The translations under genes and the position numbers were made by a program. 64,000 bases of DNA from Nitrososphaerota archaeon. Lineage in GTDB: Archaea > Thermoproteota > Nitrososphaeria > Nitrososphaerales > Nitrosopumilaceae. Positions 1-7,158 of the stretch are shown here, in pieces (positions within the stretch are counted from its first letter, which is position 1; each line of letters opens with the position of its first letter). The stretch is from the NCBI GenBank assembly GCA_013288545.1, contig JABDBR010000002.1, positions 1 to 64,000 on the forward strand, given 5' to 3'. The notes under the pieces were generated by a model. That model was given only the letters and a program-made list of their open reading frames with translations. It ran no database searches and was not told where the DNA came from.

Positions 1-31
1 ATGAACTGATTTGATTATTAGATATCTTGTG

Positions 32-373
32 TCAGGATAACCAAATGTAGTTGTAATCAAGTCTACTGATTTTGCATAGCGATATGTTATTTCTAAAAGC
101 GAATAATTCTCTAAGTGACAAATCAACTGTAAACGGGATTTTTATTAACGAAGAAATATTTCCGGGTTTTATTGAAATCATTGGTTCTCTAGAGAAAATA
201 TGAGGAGGTAAATCATTCTCTGCTTCAAACCTACAAGATATCTTGATGATTTCTAATACATGCTTCGAGTCGTTCTTAATTTCTACTCTAAATTCAGCTT
301 TTTCTAAATACGTAATGTTAGAGTGTGGGTCTATCCAACAGCCAGCTATTGAGAGTTCTTGTTTTGCACTCAT
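32..373 (-). CDS. Hypothetical beta-rich protein at the end of the Ubl operon
   Basis: This 113-residue protein of unknown family starts 48 bases after the stop of the JAB-E1 gene, on the same strand, so it is probably the last gene of that operon. Its sequence alternates short hydrophobic and polar stretches (for example AEFRVEIKNDS and SSLIKIPFTVD), which suggests a compact beta-sandwich. No signal peptide or membrane segment is visible. A role as substrate, adaptor or target-recognition subunit of the conjugation system would be a guess from position alone. The ATG at 373 is the only reasonable start. Confidence 0.6.
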   Translation of the reverse strand: MSAKQELSIAGCWIDPHSNITYLEKAEFRVEIKNDSKHVLEIIKISCRFEAENDLPPHIFSREPMISIKPGNISSLIKIPFTVDLSLRELFAFRNNISLCKISRLDYNYIWLS

Positions 374-421
374 ATTTCTATCACTTCATTCAAAATTTTA
401 CCAACCAATTTTTTATACAAA

Positions 422-1774
422 CTAATTCACGATCCTTCGCTTGTCTGTCATACCTCTTCTTTTTTGGCAAATACAATTAGCTTTAACAGGCGAATTTGTA
501 TTGATCATGAAACCATCTTTTAGCTCAATTTGTGTGAGACTGTCGTAATCAGTTCCAAACACTCCTAGAAGACCCAAAAGCTTGTTCAGGGCCATGCTGG
601 AAGCCATGGTTGTCATCGTTATGATACTTGGTTGTTTTTCTATGTCTTCGTAATATCCTTCTTTCGTAAGTGTATTTTTTTCTTTTTCTGATAAAGATTC
701 TTGCATGATCACTTTTCCATCAAGTGTTCCGGTACACCAAAGACATGCAGTATCAGGTGTAACCACTTGCACTTTCATTATTGCCTGATTGATTGATTCG
801 TCTTTGTTCATGAGAATTCTGCAACCTACGTCGATAAGCGGCACACAATATTGCACCGATATGTCGTTAAGTATGGACCTGCTTGAGAGATTATCAGTAC
901 ATGCAAAGATTACATCGGAATCAATTAGTACCGATACTATGTCATCTTTTATGACATCTGTCTTAAATGCTTCCACTTTTGTTTTCGAAAAGCTCTCGAT
1001 GTATTTTTTCAATACGTCCACTTTTGGTTTTCCAATATCACTTTCCTTTGATCCATAAACTCTAGATACGTTTGTCTTGTCTAGAATGTCTCTGTCCACC
1101 AGACGTATTTTTTTGATCCCCATTCTAGCAAGTTGTACTGCTAGAGGTGACCCTGTTCCACCTGCCCCAACTATGGTCACTGTTAGTTCTTGTAATTTTT
1201 TCTGGTTTTGTTTTCCAAGTACCCTCACTTGACGATCAAACTTAGAATCTACCACATATGGTCTTGAGTCAAAACCCACTCCTGGAAATTCTGACATGAT
1301 CTTTCCTACTATTTTAATGCTAGAAACCGGCTGTATTTTGCCTCCGTTGAATACAACTCCACATATTCCATGTCTGCTGAAGACAAAACTACCAAGTGGT
1401 ATGTCTACCAGTATTTGAGAGAGATTGGCAAAGATTCGCTTGTTGGATTTTTCATCTATCGGACTAAATCCTGAGGGATGTGAAAAGTTAGGATGTGTGT
1501 GCACAAATATCAAACTAGAGTTATTTGTATCTGCTCTGACAACGGACTCATTTATGAAAGATGAGCTTGGCTCTAACGAATGTTCACCGCTTCTATTCCA
1601 AGAATCATCTTTTGGTTTTAGCACATCGTTTACTAGAATCACAAGTCTTCCTCCTTTTGTCTTGTAAGAGGTTGCCAAAATGAAGCATCCATTCTCGCTT
1701 GGCGCATTACTAAACAAAAACTTGTTCAAATCTTCAAATAGATTTTTAGGAAAAATAACTTGCCACATTTTCAA
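422..1774 (-). CDS. JAB deubiquitinase-E1 (ThiF) fusion protein
   Basis: The 450-residue protein joins two enzymes of ubiquitin-like (Ubl) chemistry. Residues 1-160 are a JAB/JAMM isopeptidase: Glu27 in a PSENG segment, the VHTHP motif with His92 and His94, and Ser104-x-x-Asp107 form the zinc site expected to cut a Ubl from its target. Residues 175-440 are a ThiF/E1-type adenylating domain with the nucleotide loop GAGGTG (203-208), VDRD (227-230) and zinc cysteine pairs CLWC (344-347) and CIC (434-436). It should activate the Ubl encoded two genes upstream. The stretch between the first zinc pair and the following helix, where MoeB-type E1s carry their thioester cysteine, has none. The gene overlaps the E2-like gene by 4 bases. 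JAB-E1 fusions in such operons are known in bacteria, where related systems act against phage. Confidence 0.9.
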   Translation of the reverse strand: MKMWQVIFPKNLFEDLNKFLFSNAPSENGCFILATSYKTKGGRLVILVNDVLKPKDDSWNRSGEHSLEPSSSFINESVVRADTNNSSLIFVHTHPNFSHPSGFSPIDEKSNKRIFANLSQILVDIPLGSFVFSRHGICGVVFNGGKIQPVSSIKIVGKIMSEFPGVGFDSRPYVVDSKFDRQVRVLGKQNQKKLQELTVTIVGAGGTGSPLAVQLARMGIKKIRLVDRDILDKTNVSRVYGSKESDIGKPKVDVLKKYIESFSKTKVEAFKTDVIKDDIVSVLIDSDVIFACTDNLSSRSILNDISVQYCVPLIDVGCRILMNKDESINQAIMKVQVVTPDTACLWCTGTLDGKVIMQESLSEKEKNTLTKEGYYEDIEKQPSIITMTTMASSMALNKLLGLLGVFGTDYDSLTQIELKDGFMINTNSPVKANCICQKRRGMTDKRRIVN

Positions 1775-2160
1775 TCTCCTTTTAGTAATCTTTGCTGAAC
1801 ATACGACATGAAACTAGTAACACTGTCTTCCGATGGATTCCATGGTTTGCTATTATATGGATGATAGCTGAATCGTCTCCAACTTTTTCCTAAATGGTTT
1901 TCAAAAGTATCTGCTGCCTTTGGTTGACCATTATTCTTTAGCGTAAGTTTTGGGTCTACCCAGAACATATCAAATCCAGCATTGGGATAATACGGTGTAG
2001 TAAAAATTAGCAAATCAACTTTTTCTATATTATAAATTCCGGAAGGCAGTTGGTAGTCTTTGAAGACAATGCATATCTTTGGACTTTCCTCTACAATGTC
2101 ATAGGTATACCCTTGTTCTTTGAGGATCTCGAGATCCTGTATTAGCTCATCAGGTATCAT
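1771..2160 (-). CDS. Prokaryotic E2-like protein (Prok-E2_E type)
   Basis: The 129-residue protein resembles the prokaryotic E2 family E found beside ThiF, JAB and multiubiquitin genes. A TTPYYPNAGFDMFWVDP segment (54-70) matches the beta strands and proline-rich turn before the active site of the UBC fold. The carboxyl part has the W..FSYH....W.P..D pattern (94-112) that I associate with this family. Its only cysteine is Cys30, far before the usual catalytic position, so classical thioester transfer is unlikely unless Cys30 serves. It overlaps both neighbours by 4 bases (ATGA), implying coupled translation between the Ubl and the E1. Its partner role is inferred from family and context. Confidence 0.8.
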   Translation of the reverse strand: MIPDELIQDLEILKEQGYTYDIVEESPKICIVFKDYQLPSGIYNIEKVDLLIFTTPYYPNAGFDMFWVDPKLTLKNNGQPKAADTFENHLGKSWRRFSYHPYNSKPWNPSEDSVTSFMSYVQQRLLKGD

Positions 2161-2402
2161 CCGTATGGCACACTCTTCAGTATTGCATTGAAGTGAAGAC
2201 CATTCTCGATCTTAACCGACTGATCTGGCTCAATCTTCTGGCTATTCTGACCATGAATTAGAAACAAATCGTACTGGTTTGGATCAAAGCCTGCTTTTTC
2301 AAGGATCTGCCTGCCGGTAAGGGAATCTTCGGAAACGTGAATCTGCTTCTTGTTTACGAAGATTATTTTCTCATGTTCTTTGGTTTTGGATTCTGACTCC
2401 AT
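2157..2402 (-). CDS. Ubiquitin-like modifier (multiubiquitin-type domain)
   Basis: This 81-residue protein is the first gene of the conjugation operon. After a charged 12-residue start, residues 13-78 fit a single beta-grasp domain of the multiubiquitin family: IIFVNKKQI, a TGRQILEKAG helix, YDLFLIHGQ, and VKIENGLHFNAI. It ends in PYG, so a C-terminal glycine is already exposed and no processing seems needed before activation. There is one domain, not the tandem copies seen in some relatives. The gene is divergent from a CARF-like regulator with 93 bases between the likely start codons. Attachment to a protein or other target is expected from family knowledge; the target cannot be read from sequence. 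Confidence 0.82.
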   Translation of the reverse strand: MESESKTKEHEKIIFVNKKQIHVSEDSLTGRQILEKAGFDPNQYDLFLIHGQNSQKIEPDQSVKIENGLHFNAILKSVPYG

Positions 2403-2443
2403 CTAAATCGCTTAATGGTATATTCATGACTATAATATTTAAT

Positions 2444-2455
2444 CTTGTTTACAAG
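2444..2455. promoter_or_regulatory. Inverted repeat between Ubl operon and CARF-like gene
   Basis: CTTGT-TT-ACAAG is a perfect inverted repeat in the short divergent region shared by the Ubl operon and the CARF-like gene. It sits about 40 bases before each start codon, where a winged-helix regulator could control both. Operator function is an inference. Confidence 0.3.
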
Positions 2456-2495
2456 AATAAGGTTAATAAAGTTAAGAAACTTAGTAAAATTGACA

Positions 2496-3239
2496 ATGTC
2501 AGGAAATCTGAGAATACACATAGCACCGGTAGGCTTTGAATTTCTAAGGGTAACTGAGCCATTAATCAGAATGCAGGCAGACAAAGTATATTTGGTAACT
2601 TATCAGGAGGATGACAACGCTACAAGGTTTTTTACAAAAATAAGGAAAGAACTTTTACAAAAATACAGGCATATCAAAGTTGAAGAAGTCTTTATCGATA
2701 TTTGGGATCTTTACGAGTGCATTCAAAAATTTAGAGAAATCATTCTTTCTGAAAAGGGAAACCATGTCTACATCAACGTCTCCACTGGGACAAAGATTAC
2801 TGCAATTGCTGGAATGCTTTCATGTATGTTATGGGATGCAGCACCGTATTATGCACCAGTGAGATACCCTTCATCTAAAGAAATTGAAATTCCAACAGAA
2901 CAAGTTTTAGATCCAGAGTCATTGCCAGTTTATGGTATCAGAAAACCTACCAATGAAGAGATGCTAGTTTTATCATTATTGAATTCAGCTGGAGGTAAAA
3001 TAAGAAAGTCGAAATTGATTGAAAAGTTGGAAGATGAAGAAATAATTAAAATTAAAGACGAGACTGTAAGAGAATTAAGTGATGCGGCTAAACACAGCCA
3101 GCTTCGAGCAATTCTAGATCCTATGGAAAACAAATGGAAGTTTGTTGAAGTGGAAGCAAGTGGACGACGAAGTGAAGTATCTATTACAAAAAAAGGAGCA
3201 ACTGCATTGAAAATTTTTGGTGTAGAAAATTCTCAGTAA
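2496..3239 (+). CDS. CARF-like/winged-helix regulator (HFX_2341 / DUF6293-like)
   Basis: From the ATG at 2496 the protein has 247 residues. The longer frame from 2445 would run into the promoter area and adds an unlikely sequence. Residues 4-140 form a Rossmann-type sensor of the CARF superfamily: the HIAPVGFE strand-turn (8-15), the KVYLVTY strand (30-36) and the conserved VYINVSTGTK motif (91-100), which binds cyclic oligoadenylate or related ligands in family members. Residues 150-245 are a winged helix (NEEMLVLSLL and a wing ending in SITKKGATAL). It most resembles the archaeal HFX_2341-type regulators. No CRISPR array or cas gene is visible here. The divergent position suggests that it controls the Ubl operon; its ligand is unknown. 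Confidence 0.78.
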   Translation: MSGNLRIHIAPVGFEFLRVTEPLIRMQADKVYLVTYQEDDNATRFFTKIRKELLQKYRHIKVEEVFIDIWDLYECIQKFREIILSEKGNHVYINVSTGTKITAIAGMLSCMLWDAAPYYAPVRYPSSKEIEIPTEQVLDPESLPVYGIRKPTNEEMLVLSLLNSAGGKIRKSKLIEKLEDEEIIKIKDETVRELSDAAKHSQLRAILDPMENKWKFVEVEASGRRSEVSITKKGATALKIFGVENSQ

Positions 3240-3335
3240 TATCACAGTTGTTATGTATAGATACTTTTCTATGGTTTAAAAGATCATTAGAAACACTATA
3301 TTACATGGGAATCAAGAAAAAGATGATTTAATTAT

Positions 3336-4121
3336 TTAGTAAAATGAAGTGTAAAGACCTTCTGTCTCAGTATATGCGTATTTCAAACCACTATTACTTA
3401 CCATAGTAGAAGGTTTTTCTGATTCATGTAAAGTAAGTATTTCATCCAGAGTAGTAACTGGATGCATCTTTCCTGTTCGTTGGAATTTTGTAGTGGCATG
3501 AAGATAATCATACCTTATCAAGAATCCCGTATGACAAAGATAGTCGGTTAGTGCCTTTAGAGGTTGTCTATTTTGCACAATTTCTTTAGGTAAAATCTCT
3601 TGCAAGTATTCCTTTGAAAAAAACCCTTTTTTTATTTTGAAATCAACTTCTTTCAAAAATCTTGAAACAAGCGAATCTGGATTGTATACACTGCCTAGTT
3701 TCATTGTCCTCTTCTTTCCATTTCTAACAAGAATGCAAACTACGTCATTCTCATCTTTCTTACTAGTACAGAAAACATATTGTGCAACACCGCCCTTAAC
3801 CAAATGTTCTCCTTGAGTAATTAGAAATGGTTTGTTGTACTTTTTTGGAATAAGATCTTCCAAAGGAGTTAGAGACGGATCTTGAATTCGTATTGAACTG
3901 ACCTCGTTTAATACAACTGGGATCATTAATTTTGGAATGCTGATTATCCAACCATTAGTAGTAAAATCTTCGTTTAGTAGACCTTTTGACTGTAAATTAG
4001 AAATACCTTTGAGAACTTCATTACGTAATCTGTTAGGAAAACCATCAACTAATTTTTTCTTCTCCTTAGCACATTGATTCTTGAGAAGAATGGAACCGAT
4101 GAGTTTCTCAATACCGTTCAT
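3336..4121 (-). CDS. Hypothetical protein with two possible winged-helix segments
   Basis: I do not recognise this 261-residue protein. The amino end (about 25-65) reads like a helix-turn-helix with a wing: LRNEVLKGISNLQSKGLLNED followed by GWIISIPK. A second such segment (about 170-225) contains YLQEILPKEIV, LKALTDYLCHTGFLIRYDYL and the HATTKFQRTGK hairpin. The middle is basic and beta-rich. It is divergent from the HTH gene at 4.27 kb and convergent with the CARF-like gene. A DNA-binding or defence-accessory role is possible but rests only on these helices and the location. The ATG at 4121 follows a short leader region. Confidence 0.6.
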   Translation of the reverse strand: MNGIEKLIGSILLKNQCAKEKKKLVDGFPNRLRNEVLKGISNLQSKGLLNEDFTTNGWIISIPKLMIPVVLNEVSSIRIQDPSLTPLEDLIPKKYNKPFLITQGEHLVKGGVAQYVFCTSKKDENDVVCILVRNGKKRTMKLGSVYNPDSLVSRFLKEVDFKIKKGFFSKEYLQEILPKEIVQNRQPLKALTDYLCHTGFLIRYDYLHATTKFQRTGKMHPVTTLDEILTLHESEKPSTMVSNSGLKYAYTETEGLYTSFY

Positions 4122-4185
4122 AGGATCCCCTGTATACTAGACTGCTATATAAAATGTCAGTTTTGGCGTGATATACTATACTTTA

Positions 4186-4202
4186 TGTCTTTTTTTAAGA
4201 CA
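4186..4202. promoter_or_regulatory. TGTCTT-N5-AAGACA inverted repeat
   Basis: A perfect 6-bp inverted repeat around five T residues lies in the 146-base divergent region, about 65 bases before each start codon. It is followed by a TTATTTAAAG stretch that could serve as a TATA-like box for the rightward HTH gene. It is a plausible autoregulatory operator. Confidence 0.35.
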
Positions 4203-4267
4203 AAAAGACCTTATTTAAAGGTAATTTTGGCATAATAATAAATAGGTGATCTACTAAAGTGGTTCGA

Positions 4268-4663
4268 ATGAGTCAAGAAAGCGAAAGCTACTCAGGAATT
4301 CTTACAAAAATATTCCCAACTCCAGCATCCCCACGAATTTTGGACTTTTTCCTAGATCATAGAGATCTGGATTATTCTATATCTGAAATTGCCGAAAAAT
4401 CTAGTCTTTCAATAAGGACAATCGTTAGAGAATTACCAAAACTTGAATCTGTAGGCCTAATTTCTAGAAACAGGAAAATAGGAAAGGCAGTATTATTCAG
4501 GTTGAATACTGAGCTTAAGGCAATAGAATTACTTTCAGAATTCACATTAAGAATCTCACAACTTCCATCATTCCATGAACCTCAGAGAAAACAAGATTAT
4601 CAGGTGATAATGGAGGAGATACCTACGGGCAATTCTATTTTGACAGTAGATAATAAAAATTAG
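4268..4663 (+). CDS. Winged-helix (ArsR-like) transcriptional regulator
   Basis: The 131-residue protein (from ATG 4268; GTG 4259 would add three residues) carries a winged helix-turn-helix at about 20-85. It contains RILDFFLDHRD, YSISEIAEKSSLSIRTIV, LPKLESVGLISR and the wing NRKIGKAVLFRLN. This is the archaeal ArsR/MarR-like HTH used in small dimeric repressors. No metal-binding cysteines are present, so a metal sensor is unlikely. It is divergent from the unknown 261-residue gene and convergent with the Shedu gene. Control of one of these defence genes is likely but unproven. Confidence 0.75.
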   Translation: MSQESESYSGILTKIFPTPASPRILDFFLDHRDLDYSISEIAEKSSLSIRTIVRELPKLESVGLISRNRKIGKAVLFRLNTELKAIELLSEFTLRISQLPSFHEPQRKQDYQVIMEEIPTGNSILTVDNKN

Positions 4664-4694
4664 AAATAAAATAATTCTTTTAGATTCAAGGTTA

Positions 4695-6158
4695 TCATAC
4701 TTCGATGTTAGATTCTTCATATTTTTTCCAAAAGTCAAGTGTAGATTCTGCTTTTTCTATGATCTGATCATATGTCAGTATGTCTACATTATGAAAAGCT
4801 TCATTCAGTAATCTAAGTCTAGTTTTCTGAGTCTCGGATAGATCTGTAGCTGCCAAGGAACCAATAATTGCAATTCCTTTAGAATATGTTCCTCTCATTT
4901 GATTTTCTATAGAATAATCAACGGCTTGATTTATTCCATCATAAACTTTTTTTGAGAACGTTCCATCATTATTAAATATAGCATCATTAGCTTCCTCTAG
5001 TTCTATAATTACACATTTATCCAAACCATCCAAGCGTTGTATTACAAAATCAGCATGTTTTTTTCCAATGTTTGTCTTTCCAGTTCGTTTTCCACTTGAA
5101 TCAATATCAGATGCAATATCTTTACCAAAATATTCAATTCCTAAAAGCCAGTAATTTTTGGTTAAAAATTTGTGTATATCTTTTTCATCTTTGGTGGAAG
5201 TATCAGTATGTTCTTTGATTTTCTTTTTAAATTCTTTTAAACTCTTTTCAAGTTTTATGTAGCGGTCATACATTTTTGCCATTTCAGGCATCTTTTTTGC
5301 GATCTTGTTTTGTTCTAGGATTGAAAGATTAGCCAAATTTTGAATAAATTTCTTAGATACTTTTGACTTTAGAATGGAATTGAGTAGTGTATTTACTTCT
5401 TTTTCACCTAGTTTATCGACTATTTCTAAAAACAGTTTTAGTTGAATTTCGGGAGATTCTGGCTTTAATTCTACATATTTTTTTATTATTTCCGTACCTA
5501 ATTTTGAGCTCTCAAAACTCTTCTTGAGTTCTTCACGTTGTGGCTCATCCATATTCTCAAATTCTTTTATCATGAACTCAATTATCTTGTAACGAGAGTT
5601 TCGTAACTCGTCAGATAGAATACTTGGTTTCTCTTTTTTGAAGAATGCCACGGGAACTTTTTTAGCAAATTCGCTAGTGATTTTTCTAGAATATTTTGTT
5701 ACTCTTAGGTTTCTAAGGATAGGATTAAGTTCATCCGAATAAGATTGGAAAGTATCAAGATTAAGGAAGTATACCGTAAGAGTGTCTGTGTGCATGATAT
5801 AGAATGGTTCCGAATCTTTTCGCTTGAAGAATACAACATCAAATTTATCTAAATCTCCATGTATTTTTTTTAGATGAAGTAATAGATGAGGTAATTTTGC
5901 AAACCCTACCTTTGTCCATCTTTCTTTTTGTTCTTTAGTAGGATGGAATGCAAAAAATAATGTCTTCTTCTTTAATTCATCATAATAATTCCAATGTTCT
6001 CCCACTCGAAAAAAGTCCGTAATGATGATATCATCAGGAACTAAATCTTTACCAGATGCTAATTTGTAATTTTGAATTATATCCTTTACTTTGTTAACTA
6101 AGTTATCAGTGGGAATTACATCAGACGCATTAGATTTTTTTGAAATTTCTTCTGACAA
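4695..6158 (-). CDS. sduA: Shedu-type antiviral nuclease SduA (DUF4263)
   Basis: The 487-residue protein has a Shedu nuclease domain at about 325-480. EKDIHKFLTKNYWLLG is the typical family entry. KHADFVI (Asp370) and CVIIELEEA (Glu386) give the PD-(D/E)XK strands, and QAVDYSIEN (411-419) is the family helix. The third acidic/basic position is Glu388 (ELE) where many PD-(D/E)XK nucleases have Lys (ELK). The amino-terminal 320 residues are a separate sensing part rich in helices and Lys/Glu, unlike anything I recognise. Shedu is a single-gene defence system that cuts phage or plasmid DNA. It stands alone here, between an HTH gene and the restriction locus, with repeated sites upstream. Confidence 0.85.
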   Translation of the reverse strand: MSEEISKKSNASDVIPTDNLVNKVKDIIQNYKLASGKDLVPDDIIITDFFRVGEHWNYYDELKKKTLFFAFHPTKEQKERWTKVGFAKLPHLLLHLKKIHGDLDKFDVVFFKRKDSEPFYIMHTDTLTVYFLNLDTFQSYSDELNPILRNLRVTKYSRKITSEFAKKVPVAFFKKEKPSILSDELRNSRYKIIEFMIKEFENMDEPQREELKKSFESSKLGTEIIKKYVELKPESPEIQLKLFLEIVDKLGEKEVNTLLNSILKSKVSKKFIQNLANLSILEQNKIAKKMPEMAKMYDRYIKLEKSLKEFKKKIKEHTDTSTKDEKDIHKFLTKNYWLLGIEYFGKDIASDIDSSGKRTGKTNIGKKHADFVIQRLDGLDKCVIIELEEANDAIFNNDGTFSKKVYDGINQAVDYSIENQMRGTYSKGIAIIGSLAATDLSETQKTRLRLLNEAFHNVDILTYDQIIEKAESTLDFWKKYEESNIEV

Positions 6159-6203
6159 CTAGAATTGTATACTATTTCCGATCTAAAAAGGATCTGATCA
6201 GTT

Positions 6204-6239
6204 TATCACGATAAATGTATGAAATGATCGTATCACGAT
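6204..6239. promoter_or_regulatory. Tandem TATCACGAT sites upstream of the Shedu gene
   Basis: TATCACGAT occurs at 6204-6212 and again at 6231-6239, 27 bases apart; the second is inside the inverted repeat GATCGT-ATC-ACGATC (6227-6241). They lie 45-80 bases before the Shedu start codon, so they may be operator sites for its regulation. A similar TTATCACGATCA occurs near 13195 inside a small reading frame. Confidence 0.35.
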
Positions 6240-6350
6240 CAAAATTATTATTAATGATTTCAAAGATTTACTGAATAAAAATTCTTAGTGTAGATCTTTT
6301 CTCTATTCCTAATAAAATTATAAAATCTGATCGACTTACAATTGATTTAG

Positions 6351-6536
6351 CTAGTTAGTACCTGAGTTTATTCGACATTGCTGTAGTTTTTTAAATAATT
6401 TGTCTTCTCTTCGCTGTTTTCTACTAATTTTTTTCACATGCATATTCTGTGTAGTAGATTCTGAATTTCCAATATCAGTCTCATCAACATCATCGATATA
6501 TGAAAAATGATCTTTTATAGATAATACGATGGTCAT
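6351..6536 (-). CDS. Possible small protein, 61 residues
   Basis: A frame of 61 codons lies between the Shedu gene and the metalloprotease gene, in the same direction as both. The product has an acidic first half (DDVDETDIGNSES) and a basic second half (KKISRKQRREDKLFKKLQQ) that may be a nucleic-acid-binding helix. I do not recognise it. No ribosome binding site is obvious. The rest of 6159-6600 holds only AT-rich sequence and the repeated sites listed separately. Confidence 0.3.
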   Translation of the reverse strand: MTIVLSIKDHFSYIDDVDETDIGNSESTTQNMHVKKISRKQRREDKLFKKLQQCRINSGTN

Positions 6537-6600
6537 GAGAAGATATTATCTTGAGAATTAAAGATATTTTTCATTTTTAATCCAATTTTGTGATATTAAA

Positions 6601-7158
6601 CTATTCAACAATTCTAGTACTGTTTACTTCCAACCACTTCCTATTTTCAATATAATTAGGCATGAATTTTCGTACTAACTCCCAAAATCGATGAGAGTGA
6701 TTTCTTATCTTCAGATGACATATCTCATGCAAAATAACATAGTCTATTGCACCTTTTGGAGCCTTGAGAAGATGTTCATTTAAGTTGATCACGTTATCTT
6801 TTGAGGCACTTCCCCATCTAGTTCGCATCTTTTTGATAGTTACTTTACTAGGAGTAATTCCTACTTTTCCAGCATAAGAATTAACCTGTTTTAGCAAGAA
6901 CTTCTTTGTGTATTTCTTTGGGATGTAATTGACATCTATTCTTTTTTTGAATTCTAATTGTTTTTTAAATATCCATGAAGCTTTACTTTCAACTATTTTT
7001 TTTATTTCAGAATTTTTCTTTGTAACAGGAGTTCGTACTATAACTTCTTCACCATCTACCATAATTTGTGATGTCTTTCTTCTTTTACTCTTGATAACAG
7101 AATATTCTATTACCGAGTTGCCGAAACTAATCTTTCTTACCGTATTTGTATCTAGCAA
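6601..7158 (-). CDS. YgjP-like (DUF45) zinc metalloprotease
   Basis: The 185-residue protein carries the HEICH zinc motif (HExxH) followed by HLKIRNHSHRFW and a basic amino-terminal beta region (KSKRRKTSQIMVDGEE), the layout of the YgjP/DUF45 family related to WSS1/SprT-type proteases. Catalytic residues are the two His and the Glu of HEICH; a downstream His (HSHRFW) is the likely third ligand. The gene overlaps the 3' end of hsdR by 32 bases on the same strand, so it should be translated with the restriction locus. DUF45 genes are often found in type I restriction operons. Its substrate is unknown. Confidence 0.85.
   Translation of the reverse strand: MLDTNTVRKISFGNSVIEYSVIKSKRRKTSQIMVDGEEVIVRTPVTKKNSEIKKIVESKASWIFKKQLEFKKRIDVNYIPKKYTKKFLLKQVNSYAGKVGITPSKVTIKKMRTRWGSASKDNVINLNEHLLKAPKGAIDYVILHEICHLKIRNHSHRFWELVRKFMPNYIENRKWLEVNSTRIVE

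Noticed and set aside
2445-2495. Upstream extension of the CARF-like gene
   Set aside because: The 17 extra residues are unlike the family beginning and would cover the likely operator; MSGNLRIHIA at 2496 fits the sensor strand.
2363-2584. Leftward 73-codon frame over the CARF-like start
   Set aside because: It overlaps two better supported genes and shows no recognisable protein pattern.
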